Shown here in pieces: positions 18,743 through 28,397 of a DNA stretch of 64,000 nucleotides; position 1 is the first letter of the stretch; the number at the start of each line of letters is the position of its first letter. The position numbers and the translations under genes are program-made. Source of the stretch: Janthinobacterium sp. B9-8. GTDB lineage: Bacteria; Pseudomonadota; Gammaproteobacteria; Burkholderiales; Chitinibacteraceae. Location: assembly GCF_000969645.2 (NCBI RefSeq), contig NZ_CP014222.1, forward strand, positions 1,302,001 through 1,366,000, read 5' to 3'. Below the pieces are notes generated by a model that saw only the letters and a list, made by a program, of their open reading frames with translations, did not search any database and had not been told where the DNA came from.

Positions 18743-19786
18743 TTAATTAACCAGTTCACGCGCTGCAGCCACTTGATCTTTATAAGCATCAAAGATGCCA
18801 CGCAAAGAGTCTTCCATAGACGTGCTTGGTGCCCAGTTCAGGTCAGCCTTGGTATTGTCGATTTTAGGTACGCGGTTTTGTACGTCTTGGTAACCCTTGC
18901 CGTAATACTCGCCAGAAGTGGTTTCCAGAACGGTTACTTTGGCTGCCATTTCTGCGTATTCAGGATAGGTTTTAGCCAGATCCAGCATCATGGTTGAAAG
19001 CTCACGTACCGAATAGTTATTCACTGGATTGCCGATGTTATAAATCTGGCGAGTGGCTTTGCCGTCTTTATTGTCGATAATCTTAACCAGCGCTTCGATG
19101 CCGTCGGTGATGTAAGTGAACGCACGTTTTTGCGCGCCGCCATCCACCAATTTAATTGGCTCGCCACGAACGATATGGCCTAGGAATTGGGTAATCACAC
19201 GGCTAGAGCCTTCTTTTGGTGTGTGGATGCTATCCAGACCCGCACCAATCCAGTTAAATGGACGGAATAGGGTGTAATCCAAGCCTTCTTGCTGGCCGTA
19301 AGCGGCAATCACACGATCCATCAGTTGCTTAGAGCATGCGTAAATCCAACGTGGCTTGCTGATCGGGCCATAAACCATATTGGATTCTTCTGGATCAAAT
19401 GCTTCGTCTTCACACATGCCATACACTTCGGATGTAGAAGGGAAGATCACGCGTTTTTTGTATTTAACGCACCATTTGATAATCGGCAGATTGGCTTCAA
19501 AATCCAGCTCAAATACACGCAGCGGCGCTTGTACATAAGTCGCCGGTGTTGCGATCGCAACCAGTGGTAATACCACATCACATTTCTTAACGTGATATTC
19601 AATCCACTCTTGATTAATGGTGATATCGCCTTCAAAAAAGTGAAAGCGTTTGTTATCCATAAATTCAGAAACTTTATCGCTATACATATCCATGCCGAAA
19701 ATTTCCCAATCGGTATTTTCGAGGATGTGTTTGGATAAATGATGGCCAATAAAGCCATTAACGCCAAGGATCAGAACTTTTTTCAT
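18743..19786 (-). CDS. arnA: UDP-glucuronate decarboxylase (ArnA C-terminal half as a separate protein)
   Basis: This 347-residue SDR enzyme oxidatively decarboxylates UDP-glucuronate to the UDP-4-keto-pentose, first step of L-Ara4N synthesis. It has the NAD loop GVNGFIGHHLSKHIL, PLVAIATPATYV, the catalytic FPSTSEVYGMCEDE (Ser/Thr and Glu), Tyr-x3-Lys in IYACSKQ, FRPFNWIGAGLD and the Arg in QKRAFTYITDG. In E. coli it is fused to the formyltransferase as ArnA; here the two are separate genes 22 bases apart. It is the last gene of the cluster. Confidence 0.93.
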   Translation of the reverse strand: MKKVLILGVNGFIGHHLSKHILENTDWEIFGMDMYSDKVSEFMDNKRFHFFEGDITINQEWIEYHVKKCDVVLPLVAIATPATYVQAPLRVFELDFEANLPIIKWCVKYKKRVIFPSTSEVYGMCEDEAFDPEESNMVYGPISKPRWIYACSKQLMDRVIAAYGQQEGLDYTLFRPFNWIGAGLDSIHTPKEGSSRVITQFLGHIVRGEPIKLVDGGAQKRAFTYITDGIEALVKIIDNKDGKATRQIYNIGNPVNNYSVRELSTMMLDLAKTYPEYAEMAAKVTVLETTSGEYYGKGYQDVQNRVPKIDNTKADLNWAPSTSMEDSLRGIFDAYKDQVAAARELVN

Positions 19787-19808
19787 TGTGTTTTCCCGAA
19801 GGTACTAA

Positions 19809-20741
19809 TTAATGTAAATCTATTGAGGACGCGCCAAAGTGGCGAGTAAAATCGTTGCCATTGAGCGTTTCCCCTGCGAATTCTGCATGCAGTACTAAAA
19901 GTGCCGCACCATCACTGCAAAGCAGGATGATTCTATTGCCATCAGCATACATGAGCGGTGTAATCGGCTCGATCGCTGTTGTTTGGCTGGTAAATATTTG
20001 CCGTGTACGCCAGATAATCAAACGTTTACCGTCAATGTCACTAAATGCGCCCGGATAAGGCACGGTGACTGCGCGTACCAAATTATGGATGTCTTTTGCA
20101 CTTTGTTGCCAGTTTATCTGGCCGTCTTTTGCTGTACGGCCGCCATAATAAGCGCCCTGACTTAAATCTTGCTGAGTAAAATCAGTTTTTCCTGCAATTA
20201 AACGCGGCAAGGCCGCGCTTAAACACAATTCTGCCGCAACGGTGACTTTTTCAAACACTTCTTGTGCGGTGTCGTCCGGAAAAATAGGTACGGCTTGCTG
20301 CGCCACAATTGGGCCATTATCCGGCTTAATATTCATCACATGCAAGGTGGCGCCGGTTTCGGTTTCGCCCTTGATAATCGCCCAATTGATCGGCACGCGG
20401 CCACGGTATTGTGGCAATAAAGAGCCATGCATATTAAATGCACCCTGCTCTGGCGCACTTAATAACGGCGCCTTCAGCATATTGCGATAATAAAACGAGA
20501 ATAGAAAATCCACATTGAGCGCGGCAATCTGTGCTTCAATTTCAGGCGTATTGGGATTTTCCGGCGTCATACACGGGATTTCATAATCGCTAGCTAATTG
20601 GGCAACCGAGCCAAACCAGATGTTCTCGCTCGGATTGTCTTCGTGCGTCACAATCAGCTTAATCTCAATGCCCGCAGCCAGTAGCGCTTTAATGCATCGC
20701 ACGCCTACATTATGGTAGGCAAAAACAACGGCTGATTTCAC
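19809..20741 (-). CDS. arnA: UDP-Ara4N formyltransferase (ArnA N-terminal half as a separate protein)
   Basis: The 310-residue protein formylates UDP-4-amino-4-deoxy-L-arabinose with 10-formyl-tetrahydrofolate. It has the formyltransferase core with the Asn and His of FNMHGSLLPQYRGRVPINWA and the Asp in MNIKPDNGPIV, plus a C-terminal Fmt-like domain (VRAVTVPYPGAFSDIDGKR). Formylation drives the aminotransferase step forward and must later be reversed by ArnD, which is not in this cluster. It overlaps arnC by 4 bases. Confidence 0.93.
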   Translation of the reverse strand: MKSAVVFAYHNVGVRCIKALLAAGIEIKLIVTHEDNPSENIWFGSVAQLASDYEIPCMTPENPNTPEIEAQIAALNVDFLFSFYYRNMLKAPLLSAPEQGAFNMHGSLLPQYRGRVPINWAIIKGETETGATLHVMNIKPDNGPIVAQQAVPIFPDDTAQEVFEKVTVAAELCLSAALPRLIAGKTDFTQQDLSQGAYYGGRTAKDGQINWQQSAKDIHNLVRAVTVPYPGAFSDIDGKRLIIWRTRQIFTSQTTAIEPITPLMYADGNRIILLCSDGAALLVLHAEFAGETLNGNDFTRHFGASSIDLH

Positions 20742-21697
20742 GCGCCATCCTTTTTATGTTGATCTGGGTTGGCTTGTAAAATATTGGCAATTAAATAACG
20801 TGGGCGTTGGCGTACTTCATGATAAATACGGCCGATATATTCCCCTAAAAGGCCAATGCCAAATAGCGCAATCCCGATCAGGAAGAAGACGATGGCGAAT
20901 AAGGTAAATAGCCCGCCAACTTCTGGCCCCATAAAGATACGGCGTAAGACCAGTAATAAGAATAAAGCGCCTGAGCCTAAGGAGACAAAAATCCCCAGCA
21001 TAGAAAACAATTGCAAAGGCAAAATCGAAAAACCGGTCATTAAATCAAAGTTAAGGCGAATCAGGCTATAGAGCGAATACTTGGATTCACCAGCAAAGCG
21101 TTCTTCGTGGCCCACCACCACTTCGCTTGGATTTTGCGAGAAAGAATAAGCCAGTGCAGGGATAAAAGTGTGCATTTCCTGACACTGATTAATGGTGTCG
21201 ATAATACGGCGGCTATAGGCACGCAGCATGCAGCCTTGATCGGTCATTTTGATCTTGGTGAGTTTTTCACGCAGATTATTCATGCTGCGGCTGGCGATAT
21301 GTCGCCACCAGCTGTCATTGCGCTGACGGCGAATCGAGCCTACATAGTCGTGGCCCTTATCCATTTCTGCCAGCAGCGTAGCAATGTCTTCGGGTGGGTT
21401 TTGTAAATCTGCATCAAGGGTCACGATGCGTGAGCCTTTGGAGTGCTCAAACCCTGCCAAAATGGCGCGGTGCTGACCAAAGTTGCCGTTGAACAAAATC
21501 ACTCGTGTTACATCAGGGCGCTTTTCGTACTGGGCGCTTAATAGGCCTGCCGAGCGATCACGGCTCCCATCATTAATAAACAGAATCTCGTAAGGCGTAT
21601 TTAAAGCATCGAGCGCAGGATAAAGGCGATCAAACAGAGCTTGTAAGCCGTCTTCTTCGTTATAAACCGGTACGACTACTGAAACGATGGGGGTCAT
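20738..21697 (-). CDS. arnC: Undecaprenyl-phosphate 4-deoxy-4-formamido-L-arabinose transferase
   Basis: ArnC moves the formylated aminoarabinose from UDP to undecaprenyl phosphate on the inner face of the inner membrane. From ATG 21697 (aagagat upstream) it has 319 residues: a GT2 domain with VSVVVPVYNEEDGLQALFDR, LFINDGSRDRS, TLDADLQNPPED and a C-terminal pair of membrane segments with LGEYIGRIYHEVRQRPRYL. A longer frame to 21757 has a poor N-terminus. It is preceded by a palindromic element after arnB. Confidence 0.95.
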   Translation of the reverse strand: MTPIVSVVVPVYNEEDGLQALFDRLYPALDALNTPYEILFINDGSRDRSAGLLSAQYEKRPDVTRVILFNGNFGQHRAILAGFEHSKGSRIVTLDADLQNPPEDIATLLAEMDKGHDYVGSIRRQRNDSWWRHIASRSMNNLREKLTKIKMTDQGCMLRAYSRRIIDTINQCQEMHTFIPALAYSFSQNPSEVVVGHEERFAGESKYSLYSLIRLNFDLMTGFSILPLQLFSMLGIFVSLGSGALFLLLVLRRIFMGPEVGGLFTLFAIVFFLIGIALFGIGLLGEYIGRIYHEVRQRPRYLIANILQANPDQHKKDGA

Positions 21698-21758
21698 TGA
21701 TATCTCTTTTTTAAAACCTGATACATAAGTGCGGCAAGATGGGATGCATTGCATCACT

Positions 21759-21830
21759 TGTAGGGCGGGTGAAACCCGCCAGATTTATATCTTAATAAAA
21801 GTACATAAACGGCGGGTTTCACCTGCCCTA
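21759..21830. repeat. Nested palindromic element, copy B
   Basis: tagggcgggtgaaacccgcc (21761-21780) and ggcgggtttcacctgcccta (21811-21830) are inverted repeats with one mismatch around a 30-base AT-rich middle; each arm also folds on itself. It lies between arnB and arnC in the operon, where it could cause partial termination or protect mRNA ends. The ends resemble those at 10411 and 51998. Confidence 0.8.
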
Positions 21831-21839
21831 TGCGATTTT

Positions 21840-22967
21840 TTAGCTCAAGCTAGCAGAAATCACTTCGCATAAAGCAGTACAAACGCGCTCTACATCAGCC
21901 ACTTCCATTGCAGGGAAGAGTGGCAGGGTAATCGTGCTTGCACCAATATGCTCTGCATGCGGGTACATGCCTTCCGTATAGCCCAGCTGACGATAATAAG
22001 TAAACAAATGCAGCACGGGGTAATGCACGCCAATGCCTATGCCTTTTTCTTTCATTTGCGCGATAAACTCGCCGCGGCTGATTTTCATCCTTGAAAGCGG
22101 TAATAGCGGCTGGAACATATGCCAATTGCTATTTGTAAAATCAGCGGGCGGCAATTCTAAGCCTAAATCGGCATCTAGCAAACGGAAATAAGCCTGAGCG
22201 AGTTCTTTTCGCTTGGCGTTAAAGCCGTCTAGTTGCTTGAGTTGCCCCAGACCAATGGCCGCAGCCACATCGGTCATATTGAATTTGCCGCCGGGTAAAT
22301 CGACATCCATGCTGCCATCGGGGAAGCGCGTTACGCCTTGTAAGCGCCACTTTTCAAATAACGCTGCCTCGGCTTCGTTATTCATCACCAGCGCGCCGCC
22401 TTCGGTGGTGGTCATGTTTTTATTGGCGTGAAAAGAAATCGAACACAGATCACCAAAACTGCCGATCTTTTGCCCATTCCAAGTTGCACCTTGTGCTTGT
22501 GCTGCATCTTCAATGACACGCAAACCGTGTTTTTTAGCAATGGCATAAAGGCGATCGCGATCGACCGGCAGACCAGCCAGATCAATCGGGATAATGGCCT
22601 TGGTGCGCGGCGTAATCGCGGCTTCGACTAAATCTAAATCAATATTGCGCGTTACCGGATCGACATCAACCAGTACCAGCTTGCCGCCTGCATTGAGCAC
22701 CACATTGGTGGTCGAGACCCAAGTCATCGGTGTGGTAATGACTTCGTCGCCCGCTTGCAAATCAATGAGGTGCAAGGCAATTTCTTGGCCGCCCGTTGCG
22801 GAGTTCACTACGCGCACAGGGCGGCCGCCAAAATAACTGGAAAGCGCCGCTTCAAAGGCTTTTACTTTAGGGCCGCTGGTGATCCAACCGGAGCGCAGTA
22901 CATTAGCCACATCATTAATGGTTTCTTCGTCAATGCTTGGGCGGGTAAAAGGGAGAAAGTCGCTCAT
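21840..22967 (-). CDS. arnB: UDP-4-amino-4-deoxy-L-arabinose aminotransferase
   Basis: ArnB is a PLP-dependent DegT/DnrJ-type enzyme that aminates the UDP-4-keto-pentose with glutamate. From ATG 22967 it has 375 residues, near E. coli ArnB. Visible are FTRPSIDEETINDVANVLRS, the PLP contacts DAAQAQGAT and the Lys in ISFHANKNMTTTEGG, and the C-terminal GIGVHYPVLHLFTYYR. It overlaps the vanZ-like gene stop by 4 bases (ATGA). Confidence 0.95.
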   Translation of the reverse strand: MSDFLPFTRPSIDEETINDVANVLRSGWITSGPKVKAFEAALSSYFGGRPVRVVNSATGGQEIALHLIDLQAGDEVITTPMTWVSTTNVVLNAGGKLVLVDVDPVTRNIDLDLVEAAITPRTKAIIPIDLAGLPVDRDRLYAIAKKHGLRVIEDAAQAQGATWNGQKIGSFGDLCSISFHANKNMTTTEGGALVMNNEAEAALFEKWRLQGVTRFPDGSMDVDLPGGKFNMTDVAAAIGLGQLKQLDGFNAKRKELAQAYFRLLDADLGLELPPADFTNSNWHMFQPLLPLSRMKISRGEFIAQMKEKGIGIGVHYPVLHLFTYYRQLGYTEGMYPHAEHIGASTITLPLFPAMEVADVERVCTALCEVISASLS

Positions 22968-23326
22968 GATTTGTCCGTTTGAATTCTTAAGGAATGAGGC
23001 AGCCATTGCAGCAGGGCTACAGCGAGAAGCGTGCCGATCAGTGCGCCACAGGCGTTGGCTAGCATGTCGTGGGTGTCAAAACTACGATAGGGCGTGAGCG
23101 CCTGCGCAAACTCGATGGCCACGCCCATCAGGCTGGCCAGTAGCCAGATATGAGGCAGTTTTTTTTGGCGAGCAAGGCTAAACCAAAGCGCCAGCAAGCC
23201 GTAGCTCAAAAAGTGGCCGATTTTGTCGCTGTTTGGCATGGCGGGCATGGAGAGTGGAATCAAAGACATGACCCAGATAAATGCCACATAGGCCCAGGCC
23301 AGTCTTTCAAAGGCAATCCGAGTCAT
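22964..23326 (-). CDS. VanZ-like small membrane protein
   Basis: From ATG 23326 the protein has 120 residues with 3-4 predicted membrane segments, the SDKIGHFLSYGLLALWFSLA core and AIEFAQALTPYRSFDTHDMLANACGALIGTLLA, which match the VanZ-like family. VanZ gives low-level teicoplanin resistance by an unknown route; family members are found in envelope gene clusters. It lies inside the arn operon, overlapping the flippase-like gene stop by 1 base (TAATG) and arnB by 4, which is unusual for arn operons of enterobacteria. Confidence 0.88.
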   Translation of the reverse strand: MTRIAFERLAWAYVAFIWVMSLIPLSMPAMPNSDKIGHFLSYGLLALWFSLARQKKLPHIWLLASLMGVAIEFAQALTPYRSFDTHDMLANACGALIGTLLAVALLQWLPHSLRIQTDKS

Positions 23327-23697
23327 TAGCTTTTTGCCACCAGTAATACGCCCAGCATAATAATGCCAATGCCCACTAAGCGCATTGGTGTGACCGCTTC
23401 GCCAAATAACCACCAAGCCAAGCCTGCATTGACGACATAGCCAATAGATAGCATCGGGTAGGCGATACTGACTTCTACTCGAGATAGCGCCAAAATCCAC
23501 ACCACCACACTAATTACGTAGCAGGAGAGCCCGCCAATAATATGCGGGTTGCTGGCGACTTTTAGACCAATTGGCCATGCGTTGGCCATGGAAAAATCGA
23601 ATTGTCCAATGGCGCGTGTGCCCGCTTTTAATAAAAGCTGAGCACCCGCATTGAGCAATACGCCAAATAAAATCAATCCGAATTCAAGGGCTTTCAT
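23326..23697 (-). CDS. EamA/SMR-like transporter, probable ArnE/ArnF-type flippase subunit
   Basis: The 123-residue protein has four membrane segments typical of small multidrug resistance/EamA halves: FGVLLNAGAQLLLKAGTRAIGQF, IIGGLSCYVISVVVWILALS, VEVSIAYPMLSIGYVVNAG and LVGIGIIMLGVLLVAKS. ArnE and ArnF of enterobacteria are of this size and fold and flip undecaprenyl-phosphate-Ara4N to the periplasm. Only one such gene is here, so it may act as a homodimer. It overlaps arnT by 4 bases. Confidence 0.85.
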   Translation of the reverse strand: MKALEFGLILFGVLLNAGAQLLLKAGTRAIGQFDFSMANAWPIGLKVASNPHIIGGLSCYVISVVVWILALSRVEVSIAYPMLSIGYVVNAGLAWWLFGEAVTPMRLVGIGIIMLGVLLVAKS

Positions 23698-25331
23698 GGT
23701 TTTGCAATCACGAGTCGACGAGCATCAGTGGCAATTGTTTTCATTTTTAAACCACGTGTTTGTAATTCATTAAATGTTTCTTTTTGCAAAAAGGCGATAG
23801 GCTGGGTGTCGCTATTCCAGCGGGCAATAAAATCATCGAGCGAGATGCGTTTATCCGGTTCTGATTTTTGGCCCATTTCAAATTCATCAATATATTCAAC
23901 AAATTGCAAGGTTCGCTTTAGATAAAAAGGCAGTGACTGATCGTAATAGCGTACTGCATAGAGCGTGCTTTGTGCCGTGAGCTGAGGCTTGACGGCTTCA
24001 ACGATGTGGTAGCTGGAATTCGTATAGGCGTAAGACTCGTGCCCAACCATCGGTAGTTGCCCACCCACTAATCCTGCAAGGGCCATCGTGGCAATCGCCG
24101 CTTCTTTTTTGCCTTTTCCGGCAAGGATAAAGCTGGCAATGGCACCTGCCGCAAGCACTGCACCTGCCGCCACCAGCCATCCTGCATAGGCCGCGTTATA
24201 GATTTGCGGGGTGTGCTCGCTCGCCATCGTGCTGACATAAGGATACGCGCCGATTAGCACAAGGCCCGGCACGGCAATCCATGCAAAGTGCCAGCGCAGC
24301 GCTTTGCCGCTGATATCCATCAGCGTTTGCGCCATTAACATGGCGAGCGCAGGGAAAATCGGCAGAATGTAAGAAGGCAGTTTGGAGCCTGATTTAGAGA
24401 AGAAAGCAAAAATAAATACCGACCAGATCAACAGAAAACGGTTGGTTTTAAATTGCTCATTGCTTTGCCAGCTTTTCTTTAATGCTTGCGGCAATAGGCT
24501 GGTCCAAGGCAATAGGCCGACGGCAAGAATCGGGAAGAAATACCAAAGCGGGCCTTCACGGCGATGCTCGGTACTTAAAAAGCGCTCGAAATGCTCATGG
24601 ATAAAGAAAAACTGAGCGAATTCAGGATTGGCTTTGGATACGGTTAAAAACCAAGGTACGGTGATGAGTAAGGCCAGTGCCAAGCCTTTAAATAAGTGGA
24701 GCTTGGTCCAAAGCTTAAGGTCTCGGCAAATAATGGAATACGCCACAATCGCGATGCCGGGTAACACCAATCCGATCAAGCCCTTAGATAAAACGGCCAG
24801 ACCAATCGCGCCCCAAGCCACGAGCATGCCATTGCGGCTTTCTTTAGCGCTCGCACCATCTCTTTGCGCGAGCAAGAAGCCGCACAGGCTAAATGTTAGG
24901 AATGCGCTGACACCCATATCGAGCGTTAAAAAGTGGCCATTGCCTATCCACCAGGCGCTACTCGCTAAAATGCCACTGGCGAGCCAAGCCGTGGCTTCAC
25001 CCCAGAGTTTTCGGCTAGTAAAAAATACCGCCAGCAAACCCAGAAAACCGGTCAGCGCGGGCCATAACCTTGCCGCAAAGTCTGATTCGCCTAGTACTTC
25101 AAAACTCGCCGCCGTTGCCCAGTATTGCAAAGCGGGTTTTTCAAAATATTTAATACCATTCAGGCGCGGCGTATTCCAATCGCCACTCACGACCATTTCT
25201 CTGGCGATTTCCGCATAGCGGCCTTCATCAGGGGTAATGAGTTTACGGTAGCCTAAGGTGCCAAACCAGAGGACGGCCAAGAGGAGAAGCACCAGCCACT
25301 TGGCGGCGGGGCGATTAATCAGACTATTCAT
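23694..25331 (-). CDS. arnT: 4-amino-4-deoxy-L-arabinose transferase
   Basis: ArnT transfers L-Ara4N from undecaprenyl phosphate to lipid A phosphates in the periplasm, lowering binding of polymyxin and antimicrobial peptides. The 545-residue GT83 (PMT-like) protein has the N-terminal LGYRKLITPDEGRYAEIAREM loop with the catalytic-region Asp/Glu, ~12 membrane segments and a C-terminal soluble part. First gene of the cluster. The promoter is probably in 25332-25421, where a minus-strand tacaat (25366-25361) could be the -10; I see no PmrA box. Confidence 0.94.
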   Translation of the reverse strand: MNSLINRPAAKWLVLLLLAVLWFGTLGYRKLITPDEGRYAEIAREMVVSGDWNTPRLNGIKYFEKPALQYWATAASFEVLGESDFAARLWPALTGFLGLLAVFFTSRKLWGEATAWLASGILASSAWWIGNGHFLTLDMGVSAFLTFSLCGFLLAQRDGASAKESRNGMLVAWGAIGLAVLSKGLIGLVLPGIAIVAYSIICRDLKLWTKLHLFKGLALALLITVPWFLTVSKANPEFAQFFFIHEHFERFLSTEHRREGPLWYFFPILAVGLLPWTSLLPQALKKSWQSNEQFKTNRFLLIWSVFIFAFFSKSGSKLPSYILPIFPALAMLMAQTLMDISGKALRWHFAWIAVPGLVLIGAYPYVSTMASEHTPQIYNAAYAGWLVAAGAVLAAGAIASFILAGKGKKEAAIATMALAGLVGGQLPMVGHESYAYTNSSYHIVEAVKPQLTAQSTLYAVRYYDQSLPFYLKRTLQFVEYIDEFEMGQKSEPDKRISLDDFIARWNSDTQPIAFLQKETFNELQTRGLKMKTIATDARRLVIAKP

Positions 25332-25421
25332 GGGTTTTCATTGGGGTTGAGCGGTGCGGCATTGTACCTGAAGCCGCATGGATGGGTGAAACGCTGCGGT
25401 GTATAGAATTTGTAGGCGGTC

Positions 25422-26033
25422 TTATTCTCTGCGTGTTCGAATTAGAACCAAAACGGCGCCACCTCCACCCTCATGTTGCGGAGCTTGGCAAAAAGCCAGT
25501 ACTTCATCTCTTTGTGCCAGCCAGTTTTTGAGCTTTTGTTTTAAAATCGGCTCGCCATTTTTTGATCCCATCCCTTTGCCATGCACAATACGTACGCAGC
25601 GCAGACCGGCTGCGTTGGCGCTTTGCAAGAAGCGCGTCACGCTGATTCTGGCTTCATCACTGCTTAAGCCGTGCAAGTCTAAATGGGCAGTAGTGGGCCA
25701 CTGCCCTTTGCGCAGCCGCTTTAGGGTGTCGAGCTTTTGACCTGGCTTGCTATATAGCAGCTCTTCACCGGGCGCTAGTTCATCCCATGGCCAAAAATCG
25801 GTCATATCATCGAGCGGGCTGAGGTGCTCGGCATGTTGCTTGCGTGGCCAAGGGCTGATTTCAGGCTTCGGGTGCTGGTATTGCATGTTTTTAAGTGGGG
25901 TAACGCCTTGCACCGAGCGCATAAAAAGCGCGTGATCGTCCAGCGCTTCAATGGGCTTCTGGTGAGCTTTGATGGCAGCCTGTGGTTTAGCGCGTAACGC
26001 TTTTCTAAGCTGGCGAAGCTTGGGGTTGTCCAT
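25422..26033 (-). CDS. Smr-domain protein (SmrA/SmrB-like nuclease family)
   Basis: The ~203-residue protein ends in a Smr domain: HLDLHGLSSDEARISVTRFL, then RCVRIVHGKGMGSKNGEPILK and AFCQAPQHEGGGGAVLVLIR. The DxH (DLHG) and GxG (HGKG) motifs are intact. In E. coli, SmrB is a nuclease acting on collided ribosomes; this may be its equivalent. The first ~110 residues are a charged region, with LRKALRAKPQAAIKAHQKP. I chose ATG 26033, with a ggat upstream, over 26048. Confidence 0.85.
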   Translation of the reverse strand: MDNPKLRQLRKALRAKPQAAIKAHQKPIEALDDHALFMRSVQGVTPLKNMQYQHPKPEISPWPRKQHAEHLSPLDDMTDFWPWDELAPGEELLYSKPGQKLDTLKRLRKGQWPTTAHLDLHGLSSDEARISVTRFLQSANAAGLRCVRIVHGKGMGSKNGEPILKQKLKNWLAQRDEVLAFCQAPQHEGGGGAVLVLIRTRRE

Positions 26034-26046
26034 GTAAATCCAATGC

Positions 26047-26069
26047 AAAAGGGGCGCTAAGCGCCCCTT
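26047..26069 (-). terminator. Terminator after trxB
   Basis: Read on the minus strand, ggggcgc and gcgcccc form a stem around a 3-base loop followed by tttt. It lies 20 bases past the trxB stop and just upstream of the Smr gene. Confidence 0.75.
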
Positions 26070-26089
26070 GGGTCATCTTAAAATATTAA

Positions 26090-27364
<1,275 letters not shown>

Positions 27365-27394
27365 TTGAGTAACAGGGCATGAAGTGACTATAAT
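27365..27394 (+). promoter_or_regulatory. rpsB promoter, sigma70 type
   Basis: TTGAGT (27365-27370) and a perfect TATAAT (27389-27394) are 18 bases apart. Transcription would start near 27401, giving a ~118-base leader before rpsB. Confidence 0.75.
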
Positions 27395-27400
27395 CCTGTG

Positions 27401-27518
27401 TTCTGTGGGCATGGTGCCTGCAGATAATTTTGGCGCTCACCCCGTTAAGGGTGCTCTGAATTATGGATTTGGGGTGTCGTGTGAGCGCTAGATGTAACCC
27501 TTAGCTTGGAGTTTTACT
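27401..27518 (+). promoter_or_regulatory. rpsB: Structured rpsB leader, probable S2 autoregulation site
   Basis: gcgctcac (27433-27440) pairs with gtgagcgc (27481-27488). Inside, accc and gggt (27439-27452) or cacccc (27438-27443) and ggggtg (27471-27476) offer competing pairings. ggag (27508-27511) is the ribosome binding site. E. coli rpsB has a structured leader through which S2 represses rpsB-tsf; I infer the same role here. Confidence 0.6.
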
Positions 27519-28241
27519 ATGTCCGTTAGCATGCGCGATATGCTTGAAGCCGGTGTCCACTTCGGTCACCAAACTCGTTACTGGCACCCAAAAATGGGTC
27601 AATACATTTTTGGCGCACGTAACAAGATTCATATTATCAACCTCGAAAAAACACTGCCATTGTTTGAAGAAGCGGTTAAGTACGCTCGTCGTATTGCTGC
27701 AAACAAAGGAACTGTTCTGTTCGTAGGTACTAAGCGTCAAGCTCGTGAAATCGTTGCTGAAGAAGCAGCGCGTTGCGGCATGCCTTTCGTTGATCACCGC
27801 TGGTTAGGCGGTATGCTGACTAACTATAAAACAGTTAAGCAGTCGATCAAACGTCTGGAAGAGTTGCAAGTTATCGTTGCTAATGAAAACAGCGGCTACG
27901 GTAAGAAAGAATTGCTAGACATGAATCGTGAAGTTGAAAAACTCAATCGTAGCCTAGGCGGTATCAAGGATATGAAGGGTCTGCCAGACGCGATTTTCGT
28001 GATCGACACGGGTTACCAGAAGGGTACTTTGGTTGAAGCCAAGAAACTGGGTATCCCGGTTATTGGTGTAGTTGATACCAACAACAACCCGGAAGGTATT
28101 GATTTCGTTATCCCTGGTAACGATGATTCAAGCCGCGCAATTCGTTTGTACGCTCAAGGTATGGCTGATGCCGTGCTTGAAGGTAAAAACCAATCAGCAC
28201 AAGAACTTGTCGAAGCAGCTGCTGCAGCCACTGCACAGTAA
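27519..28241 (+). CDS. rpsB: 30S ribosomal protein S2
   Basis: The 240-residue protein is a full-length S2, starting [20 protein letters not shown] (after a few residues) with [61 protein letters not shown] and [16 protein letters not shown]2 binds late to the 30S subunit and helps recruit S1. It leads the conserved rpsB-tsf-pyrH-frr order. A strong terminator follows, so tsf expression depends on read-through or its own promoter. Confidence 0.99.
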   Translation: MSVSMRDMLEAGVHFGHQTRYWHPKMGQYIFGARNKIHIINLEKTLPLFEEAVKYARRIAANKGTVLFVGTKRQAREIVAEEAARCGMPFVDHRWLGGMLTNYKTVKQSIKRLEELQVIVANENSGYGKKELLDMNREVEKLNRSLGGIKDMKGLPDAIFVIDTGYQKGTLVEAKKLGIPVIGVVDTNNNPEGIDFVIPGNDDSSRAIRLYAQGMADAVLEGKNQSAQELVEAAAAATAQ

Positions 28242-28261
28242 TATCGTAAAGTTAATATGCG

Positions 28262-28287
28262 AAAAAGGGGCGTTTCGCCCCTTTTTT
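28262..28287 (+). terminator. Terminator/attenuator between rpsB and tsf
   Basis: aaggggcg (28265-28272) pairs with cgcccctt (28276-28283) around ttt and runs into a T tract. An intercistronic attenuator between rpsB and tsf is known in E. coli. Confidence 0.85.
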
Positions 28288-28397
28288 GTAAATGACAGAT
28301 AAGTAGCTTTGTATTTATTTGCGGGCAAGCGTTTTTATGCGCCGAATGCCCCATTTATAAATGCTCTACTCTTTACCCGGTTTCAGGAGAAATAATC

